Shown: positions 36,972-44,166 of the stretch, piece by piece
Layout: every line of letters starts with the position of its first letter
Position numbering within the stretch: the first letter of the stretch is position 1
Assembly (NCBI GenBank): GCA_013042915.1
Contig: JABDPF010000033.1
Span: forward strand, 43,380 to 107,379
DNA from: Lysobacterales bacterium
GTDB lineage: Bacteria; Pseudomonadota; Gammaproteobacteria; Xanthomonadales; SZUA-36
Direction: 5' to 3'
Length of the DNA stretch: 64,000 nucleotides
The notes under the pieces: model-generated
Seen by the model: only the letters and a program-made list of their open reading frames with translations
The model's database searches: none
What the model was told of the DNA's origin: nothing
Made by a program: the position numbers and the translations under genes

Positions 36972-37744
36972 ATGAAAAGTCGATAGATGCATCCTTCATT
37001 CGATCGTTTGACGAAGACGGTTTTCTGATTGTCCGCAGTGTTCTCGACGAAGGATCGATCAAAATTCTTCGAGAAGAACTGGAGACCGCGATCGAGGAAG
37101 ATCTGATTGCGAGGCCTGAAACATTCGATGCCGGGATGGTGCATAACTGCATGTTTCGGGGTAAAGAGATGGCGAGGCTATTGAACCACGCGGCGCTGAA
37201 CGCTTATGCAAAAAGTCTACTGTCCGAGCATTGCATTGTTTATGCCTACCAGTCTTCGTCGCTCTTTCCCGGGTCGGGAAACTACGGAAGTCGTATTCAC
37301 GTTGACTGTCCCCGCTTTATCGAGGGATACGTAAGCAATATCGGCGTAATTTTTCCATTGGATGACTTCACTGAACAAAACGGAGCGACATTCTATCTAC
37401 CAAAATCACATTTGCGCCCCAGTTTACCCGGCGAAGATGAGTTCTTCGAAAATGCACAGAGAATCCCGGCACGAAAAGGGGACATGATCGTATTCAATGC
37501 ACGACTGGTGCATGCGGCTGGAGAAAATCTGACTGACAAGGTGCGTCACTCGCTAACCATAAATCTGTGCCGGCCGTATATGAGGCAACGTTTCGATTTT
37601 GCCAGAATGATTTCGAAGGAAACACTCGACGTTTTGAATGATGATGGCAAGCGCATGATTGGAATGAATGTAAGAATGCCTTCCAGCCTGGAAGAATTTT
37701 ATCTTCCGTCAGATCAGCGCCCATACAAGCCCGGACAGGAATGA
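36968..37744 (+). CDS. Phytanoyl-CoA dioxygenase (PhyH) family protein
   Basis: 258 residues of the Fe(II)/2-oxoglutarate dioxygenase fold. It starts FIRSFDEDGFLIVRSVLDE, as PhyH proteins do. SRIHVDCPRF supplies the HxD pair, FNARLVHAAGEN the distal His, and TDKVRHSLTI an Arg suited to bind 2-oxoglutarate. It probably hydroxylates or otherwise oxidises a small molecule or sugar. It overlaps both neighbours by four bases. Members of this family occur in polysaccharide and secondary-metabolite loci; the substrate cannot be told from sequence. Confidence 0.8.
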   Translation: MNEKSIDASFIRSFDEDGFLIVRSVLDEGSIKILREELETAIEEDLIARPETFDAGMVHNCMFRGKEMARLLNHAALNAYAKSLLSEHCIVYAYQSSSLFPGSGNYGSRIHVDCPRFIEGYVSNIGVIFPLDDFTEQNGATFYLPKSHLRPSLPGEDEFFENAQRIPARKGDMIVFNARLVHAAGENLTDKVRHSLTINLCRPYMRQRFDFARMISKETLDVLNDDGKRMIGMNVRMPSSLEEFYLPSDQRPYKPGQE

Positions 37745-38415
37745 CCAAGCAATTTTTCATATACGGATACAGCGACTACGCAAGGCTTTGCCGTCATTAC
37801 CTGAGTCAATCGGTAAAGGGCGAGTTCAAAGCATATCTGGTAGATGATGCCTACCTCCCTGAGTATTTGGAGACCTCTGACCCGGTGTTCTCGATCGAAG
37901 ATGCCGAACTTTCAAAGAGCGTAGCGGAGAGTGATTTGTTTGTTGCAATTGGCTACAGGCGAATGCGGGCCAGAAAAACTTGTTTTGAGAGAGGTAAGCG
38001 CCTCGCAGCCAGAATGCAAAACTGCATTTCGTCCGCAGCCATTGTTGACCCCACTGTGATCATGGGGGTAAACAACATCGTCATGCCGGGGGCGGTGATC
38101 GAGCCATATTCTCGTCTGGGTGACAACAACGTTATCTGGAGCAACGCAACGGTATGTCATGACGCGGCCATCGGTAACCACAATTTTATTGCTGCCGGCG
38201 CTGTTCTTGGCGGAGGTTCGATCGTCGGAGATTTGTGTTTTCTTGGCTTCTCCAGTGTCGTTCTTCAGGGAATCAAGGTCGCGGACGAAACACTGCTTGG
38301 CGCAAGCTCCACTCTCTCGGAGGACTCATCTGCCTGTGAAAAGAGAATTGGCCAGCCCTCGGTAGTCGCCGGGCATCACAATGAAAACGGTATATGCATC
38401 GGACCGGACCGGTAA
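37741..38415 (+). CDS. NeuD-like sugar O-acyltransferase (left-handed beta-helix)
   Basis: 224 residues. An N-terminal PglD/NeuD-type Rossmann-like domain (FFIYGYSDYARLCRHYLSQ) is followed by hexapeptide repeats from about residue 95 (AAIVDPTVIMGVNNIVMPGA, VIEPYSRLGDNNVIWSNATV, HDAAIGNHNFIAAGAVLGGG). CHDAAIGNHNFI holds the likely catalytic His. Such enzymes transfer acetyl or related groups from CoA donors to amino or hydroxyl groups of nucleotide-activated sugars. It is the last gene of the coupled trio. Convergent with the frameshifted methyltransferase. Confidence 0.82.
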   Translation: MTKQFFIYGYSDYARLCRHYLSQSVKGEFKAYLVDDAYLPEYLETSDPVFSIEDAELSKSVAESDLFVAIGYRRMRARKTCFERGKRLAARMQNCISSAAIVDPTVIMGVNNIVMPGAVIEPYSRLGDNNVIWSNATVCHDAAIGNHNFIAAGAVLGGGSIVGDLCFLGFSSVVLQGIKVADETLLGASSTLSEDSSACEKRIGQPSVVAGHHNENGICIGPDR

Positions 38416-38468
38416 AGTTGATCAGGAATCTAGCGTCTTCATATCGCGTTAAATACTGCTGGCTGCAA

Positions 38469-39306
38469 CTAGACAACTGCCTCCGAATCGCATTTTTTTC
38501 TTTTCGCGAGCATTCGAATTTCTGTCTCTAATGCAGAGTTCATCAATTTCTGCAGTGGACCCGCTTTCCTTGCGTGGTCGTTTGAGGAACTTTCGCCAAC
38601 ATTTTCCGGACCAATCGAGCCGAACTTAAAAGGTAGCGTTCTGGACAGAAAAATTGGAATCGGAAGGAAACGAAATATATAGGTTGAATACTCAATCATG
38701 AAGCCCGCCCCCCTCAGGACTTCAGATACCTGCGACAAGCTATAGCGCCTGTAGTGACCTGCGTACACATCTTCGGCGGACCAAAGGAATGGATACGAAG
38801 GGACCGTCAGGTAAAGCAATCCCCTTTTTTTCATCAGCATCCCGATGGATTCAAGAAACGCTCCGTCATTCTCAATGTGTTCAACCACGTCAAACAGACC
38901 CACTGCCGCAAGGGCCCCAGGTTTCAGGCCTGCGGTTTCAGCCGTCGCAGAAATGACATTTCTCAGACCTCCTTTTTTTTGCGTTCCGGGCTCCCTCTAC
39001 ACCAGGCTCAATCAGCACAACCTCAAAGCCCGCTTCTGCCATTCTCTTAGAAACGAACCCGTTACCGCCCCCTACATCGAACAGTGCGCCCTGATTCAAG
39101 GGTGGGTAAGAACTTACCAGAGAAACGATGCATCGGTTGCGGTGCCTGAACCACAATGATCCCTCTTCGAGAGCGAAACAATCTTCATTGCCTTCAGTGG
39201 GATACGAGACATCCGTTGAGTCTCGAGCGTACCAGATACCGTCCATACCTCGTTCGAGCCCGGAGCTTATCGAACTGATGTCAACCAGCGGTTTCTTCAA
39301 CTTCAA
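38469..39306 (-). pseudogene. SAM-dependent methyltransferase interrupted by a frameshift in an A8 tract
   Basis: Two ORFs together make one class I methyltransferase of about 278 residues. The 5' part (start 39306) carries motif I, GALFDVGGGNGFVSKRMAEA, and stops at 38938 soon after an A8 run (plus-strand T8 at 38973-38980). The other frame then gives LRNVISATAETAGLKPGALA and GLFDVVEHIENDGAFLESIG, the expected continuation of motifs II-III, to 38469. Removing one A (A7) restores a single frame. This is either a homopolymer sequencing error, a recent mutation or a slippage switch. It lies downstream of the aminotransferase gene on the same strand. Confidence 0.8.
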
Positions 39307-39340
39307 TGCACGTATTTGTAATCAGTGGACAAGTTTGAAT

Positions 39341-40507
39341 CTAGGTCAAGCCGTCGTAGATGGCGTTGATGACGGTCTCTTGGTGCTTTTCCAGGCCCAG
39401 CCATAACGGAAGCCGCAAAAGTCTATTGGCAAGGTCACTGGTATGTGCCATGTCTGAGGCGCATCGACCGTATTGCTTGCCCATTGTCGATTCATGGAGT
39501 GGTGTGTAGTGAAATACAGCGTGTATACCCCTGCTCTTCAGATGCGCTATCAGCGTGGAACGCTTTTGTACGGATGGTAACAAGATGTAATACATGTGCG
39601 CATTGTGCGTACACTCGCTCGGAACTATCGGGAGCCTCAATAAACCATCTTCCGCCAAGGCCCGTAGCCGCTGATGGTACACCTCCCACATCTTTATCCT
39701 CCGTTGGGTAATCGATTCCGCTTCCTCCATTTGCGCCCAGAGGAAGGCGGCAATCAATTCGCTTGGCAGATATGAAGATCCAATGTCCACCCAAGAGTAC
39801 TTGTCGACCTCTCCCCGAAAAAAGGCCTTTCGATTCGTACCTTTCTCTCGAATGATCTCTGCCCGGCGGGACAAAGCGGGATCACTGAGCAAGATGGCAC
39901 CACCTTCACCCGAAATGATGTTCTTCGTCTCGTGAAATGACAGTGCCCCGATGTGCCCAAGAGTACCCAGAGGCCGGCCTTTATATCCTGCCAATACACC
40001 CTGCGCTGCATCTTCAATGACCAGGAGATCATGACGTTCCGCGACGTCCATTATGGTATCCATTTCACACGAGACGCCAGCGTAATGAACCGGGACAATG
40101 GCCTTGGTATTTGGACTAATCGCTTGCTCGATTTTGTTTTCATCGAGGTTCAAGGTATCCGGCCGAATGTCGACGAATACTGGCTTTGCTCCCCGGGCAA
40201 CGAATGCATTGCCGGTAGAAACAAAGGTATAGGACGGAAGTATGACTTCGTCTCCCGGACCAATTCCGGCCAGTATGGCAGCCATTTCAAGTGCCGCCGT
40301 ACAGGAGTGTGTCAATAACGCTTTGCGACAAAAAGTTTTCTCTTCAAGCCACTTGTGACACCGATTTGTGAACGCGCCATCGCCGGATAGGTGGGCGTGG
40401 AAGTGTGCTTCAGCGATATAGCTGAGCTCCCTGCCAGTCATGTAGGGCTTGTTGAATGGGATCTTGACCTTGGCATCATCGATGTTCTTTTTGTTGGAAT
40501 TTTCCAC
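39341..40507 (-). CDS. wecE: DegT/WecE-family dTDP-4-amino-4,6-dideoxyhexose transaminase
   Basis: 388 residues of the sugar aminotransferase family. NKPYMTGRELSYIAEAHFHA begins the RffA/WecE-like pattern; CTAALEMAAILAGIGPGDEV is the phosphate-binding region; VIEDAAQG holds the PLP-ring Asp; SFHETKNIISGEGGA holds the PLP Lys in the context typical of WecE. It probably aminates dTDP-4-keto-6-deoxyglucose to a 4-amino sugar (Fuc4N-type). The gene gives the island an amino-sugar, which would be the natural substrate for the NeuD-like acyltransferase. It reads the same way as the SMR-like and radical SAM genes. Confidence 0.82.
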   Translation of the reverse strand: MENSNKKNIDDAKVKIPFNKPYMTGRELSYIAEAHFHAHLSGDGAFTNRCHKWLEEKTFCRKALLTHSCTAALEMAAILAGIGPGDEVILPSYTFVSTGNAFVARGAKPVFVDIRPDTLNLDENKIEQAISPNTKAIVPVHYAGVSCEMDTIMDVAERHDLLVIEDAAQGVLAGYKGRPLGTLGHIGALSFHETKNIISGEGGAILLSDPALSRRAEIIREKGTNRKAFFRGEVDKYSWVDIGSSYLPSELIAAFLWAQMEEAESITQRRIKMWEVYHQRLRALAEDGLLRLPIVPSECTHNAHMYYILLPSVQKRSTLIAHLKSRGIHAVFHYTPLHESTMGKQYGRCASDMAHTSDLANRLLRLPLWLGLEKHQETVINAIYDGLT

Positions 40508-40525
40508 TTTAAAGTACTCCCCGCG

Positions 40526-40909
40526 CTATAGTCCACGACTGGTCACGAGGATTCCAGCCACGATTAACGCCATTCCCACTACCTTGTGAATAGTCAAAGC
40601 CTCGTTCAAAAGCCAAGCTGAGAAAATGAATACGAGAACAAACGACAACGCCATGAATGGATATGCAAAACTCAGTTCGAACTTTGTCATTGCAGCCATC
40701 CAGAAAAAGGAGGCAATGATTGCGGAAATAAATCCGGAGAACACGAACGGATCCAGCAACAAACTGAATAAAAATGAAATTTTCTTTAAAAAAGGCTCGG
40801 GAAGACTACCGTATAACTGGATTCGCCATTTGAGGATAAGTTGGCCGTACACAGTAAAAAAAATGGTTCCCATTATGTAGAGCAAGCCGAAATGTTTTGC
40901 AGCTGTCAC
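40526..40909 (-). CDS. Four-TM SMR/EamA-like protein, possible lipid-sugar flippase
   Basis: About 127 residues from a GTG at 40909, with four TM helices (FGLLYIMGTIFFTVYGQLIL, FSLLLDPFVFSGFISAIIAS, YPFMALSFVLVFIFSAWLL, VVGMALIVAGILVTS). WMAAMTKFELSFAYPFMALS matches the small multidrug resistance/EamA half-transporter pattern, shared with ArnE/ArnF that flip undecaprenyl-phosphate sugars. The open frame runs to 41023 but overlaps the upstream radical SAM gene; the GTG is the first start after its stop, followed by an ATG at 40873. The flippase role is inferred from the neighbours. Confidence 0.68.
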   Translation of the reverse strand: MTAAKHFGLLYIMGTIFFTVYGQLILKWRIQLYGSLPEPFLKKISFLFSLLLDPFVFSGFISAIIASFFWMAAMTKFELSFAYPFMALSFVLVFIFSAWLLNEALTIHKVVGMALIVAGILVTSRGL

Positions 40910-40953
40910 GTTATCCGCCGAGTTTAAAAGATTTAAATACAGTGATTCTTTCT

Positions 40954-41904
40954 CTAGCGAACCTCCCGTTCCGATCTGAAAGTTTCGGAAACGCCGGCTT
41001 GCCAATCGTTGCAGTCCTGGCACAGTTCAAAACTAAAATCCATGTTTCTGTGGGCTTTTCGTCGATCTGCCAGTTTCCCCTTCCATACCTCTTCAATGGA
41101 CACTTTGTTGATGTTACCCACCGGGTGCTTCTGGTCCCAATCGGCATCACATTGGACAGCGGCGCCATTCCAGTGAATGGAAATCGTGCGGATTAACCAG
41201 GGGCATGGACCTACCCTCTCATCCTGACTCAATATCAAGTCCGGTGAATCAACACCTGTACCCCATCCTAACCTCGGCCTAATTTTTACAGTTGCCCCCC
41301 TTTTGAGCCAGAATTCCCTGAATTCTTCCTCTTGGTGGAAATTTTCTTCTTGCTTGATGAATTGCAGAATGACGTTGGTTCCGGGCTGCCTTCTCTCCAG
41401 CACTGAGATCGTGTTCTCCACTGCACGATCAAAATCGCCCTTGATTCTTATCTTGTCATAGACCTCCGAAGTCGTGGCGTCCAATCCGACTGTTATCTCT
41501 CGCAAGTCAAGAGCGCAGATACGCTCTATCCACTTTTCTTTGAACAATACCGCGTTTGTGTTCCAGTAAATATTGGCGCCTTTCTCAGCGGCATACTCCA
41601 GCATCTCAATGAACTGTTTACCCATCACCAGGCCTTCACCCATTACAGCGGGCCAGATTCTCGAGTCCGGTGACTTTTCCATCACTTCATCGACGATCTT
41701 CTTCCATAAATCAATCGACATGTATCCTCTGGTCCTTGTCTGACTAGGGGATGGACACATGGCGCAGGCTAGGTTACAGACATTGGTCGGTTCGACGATT
41801 ACGTTCAGCGGAAATTCGTAATCAACTGAGGGCAGTGTTTCGTTTGTTGCTACCAGTCTTTTCTTGATCTCTGTCCGTAGTTGTTCGCTTGTCAGTCCTT
41901 TCAT
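40954..41904 (-). CDS. Radical SAM/SPASM-type protein of the glycan island
   Basis: 316 residues. The Fe-S signature is EPTNVCNLACAMCPSPSQT (CxxxCxxC). Radical SAM barrel features follow (VMGEGLVMG, ITVGLDATTSEVYDKIR), and a C-terminal Cys set (GPCPWLIR, VQCDADW, ELCQDCNDW) forms a SPASM-like auxiliary cluster domain. Members modify sugars or peptides by radical chemistry; the reaction here is unknown. The ATG at 41904 has GGAG 7 bases upstream. The C-terminal 'CQDCNDW' style is common in radical SAM genes of polysaccharide loci. Confidence 0.8.
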   Translation of the reverse strand: MKGLTSEQLRTEIKKRLVATNETLPSVDYEFPLNVIVEPTNVCNLACAMCPSPSQTRTRGYMSIDLWKKIVDEVMEKSPDSRIWPAVMGEGLVMGKQFIEMLEYAAEKGANIYWNTNAVLFKEKWIERICALDLREITVGLDATTSEVYDKIRIKGDFDRAVENTISVLERRQPGTNVILQFIKQEENFHQEEEFREFWLKRGATVKIRPRLGWGTGVDSPDLILSQDERVGPCPWLIRTISIHWNGAAVQCDADWDQKHPVGNINKVSIEEVWKGKLADRRKAHRNMDFSFELCQDCNDWQAGVSETFRSEREVR

Positions 41905-42072
41905 GCGTGTGCTCCACAATTGATCCCTGAGTCTACTTCCCTGAAGTATTATCTCAAACTTGATGATAATAATACTGTTATTGTAAACCCCGAGCGTTCC
42001 AAATTGTTGATATTGTCAATCTGACTGATACGTTGAATCGGTGTTTGATTGATGTTCTCATCCCAGAAAGAC
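41905..42072. promoter_or_regulatory. AT-rich divergent promoter region between radical SAM and WbqC genes
   Basis: 168 bases between two divergent starts, with an AT-rich centre (GATGATAATAATACTGTTAT near 41960) that contains -10-like hexamers in both directions and the short inverted repeat AATAA/TTATT. Both transcription units of the right half of the island should start here. Confidence 0.45.
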
Positions 42073-42759
42073 ATGAAAACAGCCATACTTCAATCGAACT
42101 ACATACCCTGGAAAGGTTACTTCCACCTGATTGACTCAGTGGATACCTTCGTCCTGTACGATAGCGTTCAATTCACGAAAAACGATTGGAGAAACAGAAA
42201 TAAAATCATTATTAACGGGAGCGCGAACTGGATAACCATCCCTGTCCAGCATCTGAGTTTGAGCCAGACCATAAGGGATACGAAAGTCGCTCAACCCAAT
42301 TGGGCAACCAAGCACTGGAGAACAATTCAACAGTCCTACTCAAAAGCCCCATTTTTCAAAGAATTTGGTCAAACCATCGAAGCCACGTACTTAAAACTGG
42401 AGAAGCAGACTCACCTGGGTAAAATCAACTTAACGCTTATCAGACTTATTTGTGAAATTCTCGAAATAAAGACAAAGATCGTCACGGACGAGGAATTTGA
42501 CCTCCCGGAAGACCGCCTGGAAAGGCTTATCACGATATGCGAGGAAACAGGAGCCTCAACATATTTCTCAGGGCCTGCGGCAAGGGACTACATCGATGAA
42601 GATAGATTTCAGGACAGCGGTATTGAGGTCGAATGGATGGATTACACCGGGTACCCCGAATACCGGCAACTGTCCGCTGATTTCGACCACTACGTGAGCA
42701 TCTTGGATCTCCTGTTCTGTTATGGCCCGAATTTCAAAAAATATATTGGGAGTAACTAG
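42073..42759 (+). CDS. WbqC-family protein
   Basis: 228 residues. The family hallmark is at the N-terminus: AILQSNYIPWKGYFHLIDSV, then FVLYDSVQFTKNDWRNRNKI. WbqC proteins occur in O-antigen and other glycan gene clusters and are predicted to act in amino-sugar modification; no reaction is firmly established. The ATG at 42073 begins the conserved segment and has AGAAAGA upstream; the frame is open to 42049. It is followed two bases later by the GT2 gene. Confidence 0.88.
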   Translation: MKTAILQSNYIPWKGYFHLIDSVDTFVLYDSVQFTKNDWRNRNKIIINGSANWITIPVQHLSLSQTIRDTKVAQPNWATKHWRTIQQSYSKAPFFKEFGQTIEATYLKLEKQTHLGKINLTLIRLICEILEIKTKIVTDEEFDLPEDRLERLITICEETGASTYFSGPAARDYIDEDRFQDSGIEVEWMDYTGYPEYRQLSADFDHYVSILDLLFCYGPNFKKYIGSN

Positions 42760-42761
42760 GT

Positions 42762-43718
42762 TTGGACCTTTCAATCGTTGCCACAATGTACTGTTCAGCC
42801 AGGTATGTAGAGACGTTCCTGGAACGCATCTCTGAAACCGCCCGAAGCATTACCGAGAATTTCGAAATCATACTGGTCGATGATGGATCACCCGACGAAA
42901 GTCTGGAAATTGCAAAGCGCCTATGTGGTGAATATGAAGACCTGACTGTCGTTGAACTGTCGAAGAACCACGGCCATCACCGAGCAATGATGATAGGGCT
43001 TGCGCAATCGTGCGGAGAATTCGTTTATCTCACGGACATCGACCTGGAAGAACCGCCTGAAATTCTCACAAAGTTCTGGGAAACACATCTCAATAATCCG
43101 GAGATCGATGTGATTTTCGGTGTTGAATCGAAGAAAGACAGGCCTTTTGTCCGAAAAAAATTGAGTGGCTTCTTCTATGCCTTTTTCAACGCTCTTTCGA
43201 CCATCAAAATTTCTGACAGGGAACTGCTTTCAAGGCTGATGAACCGAAACTTCGTGCAGAACTTGCTCAGGTACAGGGAACACTCGCTGTTTTTGCCGGC
43301 CGTCTGGACCGACACGGGCTTCCAGCAGCTCTCGATAGAAGCACCAAAGACATTTGACGGATTTACGACGTATAGCCTGAAGAAGCGAATCACTCTTGCG
43401 GTTGACGCATTAACGTCTTTTTCAGCAAAGCCACTTGTTTACGTGTTCTATTCTGGAATTTCCATTTCGATCTTGGCGATGTTCACCATTGCCTATCTTG
43501 TCGTCCAAAAGCTCATCATCGGCACGCCTCTGCTGGGTTGGACCTCACTGATAGCGACGATTTTCCTGATGGGTGGCTTGATTTTATTTTCATTGGGGGT
43601 GATTGGAATCTATATTTCCAAGATCTACCTGGAAGTCAAGTCTCGTCCCACTGAAATCATCAGGGCAATCCACACTAATCAGGCCGCCGATAATCAAACA
43701 GCGCAAAGGGATATCTGA
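42762..43718 (+). CDS. GT2-family polyprenyl-phosphate glycosyltransferase (GtrB/DPM1-like)
   Basis: 318 residues with a TTG start two bases after the WbqC stop. The GT-A domain has LSIVATMYCSARYVETFL, ILVDDGSPDESLEIA, and FVYLTDIDLEEPPE (the DxD-like site). At the C-terminus are two TM helices (VYVFYSGISISILAMFTIAY and TIFLMGGLILFSLGVIGIY), as in GtrB/ArnC-type enzymes that load a sugar from a nucleotide donor onto undecaprenyl phosphate. It would provide the lipid-linked donor for the GT-C proteins of the island. Confidence 0.87.
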   Translation: MDLSIVATMYCSARYVETFLERISETARSITENFEIILVDDGSPDESLEIAKRLCGEYEDLTVVELSKNHGHHRAMMIGLAQSCGEFVYLTDIDLEEPPEILTKFWETHLNNPEIDVIFGVESKKDRPFVRKKLSGFFYAFFNALSTIKISDRELLSRLMNRNFVQNLLRYREHSLFLPAVWTDTGFQQLSIEAPKTFDGFTTYSLKKRITLAVDALTSFSAKPLVYVFYSGISISILAMFTIAYLVVQKLIIGTPLLGWTSLIATIFLMGGLILFSLGVIGIYISKIYLEVKSRPTEIIRAIHTNQAADNQTAQRDI

Positions 43719-43790
43719 GGAGAAATCCAGGCGAGCCCTTGACAAGCGGCTACCAGGATGAGCTCGCACCGGACCTCTTTGTGGATGTTC

Positions 43791-44156
43791 TCATCTTGAA
43801 GGAATCAGGGCTTCCAGTTCGCGAATCAGCTCACCCGCCGATTTTTCGTAACCAGCAACCAGGAAACCGGAACTCAGTTTCTGGCTCTCACGTTTCCAAA
43901 GGATCTTTAACACTTCGGCGCCGCCGCCCCACTGCCCGGCGTGCCACTTGCCAACCTTGAAGCCAACGATGTACCTGAACGGGATCGCAATGGGATGTTT
44001 GGTGAGTTTCCGATGGAACAGGATCGCCTGACCGTCACAGGAAAAGGTGCCGCTTCCCCTGGCCAGCATTTTTTCCTTGGTATAGCGCCTCCACCATTTT
44101 TCGTCGATTTCGGTACCGATGTACTTGCCTGGTGTTTCTTTGAATGCCGCTCCCAC
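43791..44156 (-). CDS. Conserved hypothetical protein, PH/GRAM-like
   Basis: 121 residues from a GTG at 44156; an in-frame stop lies just upstream, so the start cannot be much earlier. The sequence has no signal or TM. It has the pattern KWWRRYTKEKMLARGSGTF, LFHRKLTKHPIAIPF, IVGFKVGKWHAGQWGGGAEV and a C-terminal helix, which I read as a small PH-like beta domain. The base composition is GC-rich like secA, so it belongs to the core side of the boundary and not to the island. It lies 10 bases after the secA stop on the same strand and is probably co-transcribed. Its function is unknown. Confidence 0.6.
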   Translation of the reverse strand: MGAAFKETPGKYIGTEIDEKWWRRYTKEKMLARGSGTFSCDGQAILFHRKLTKHPIAIPFRYIVGFKVGKWHAGQWGGGAEVLKILWKRESQKLSSGFLVAGYEKSAGELIRELEALIPSR

Positions 44157-44166
44157 AGGTGTGCGA

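Noticed and set aside
40910..41023. Long N-terminus for the SMR-like protein
   Set aside because: That part overlaps the radical SAM C-terminal Cys motif on the same strand, and the four TM helices begin after the GTG at 40909.
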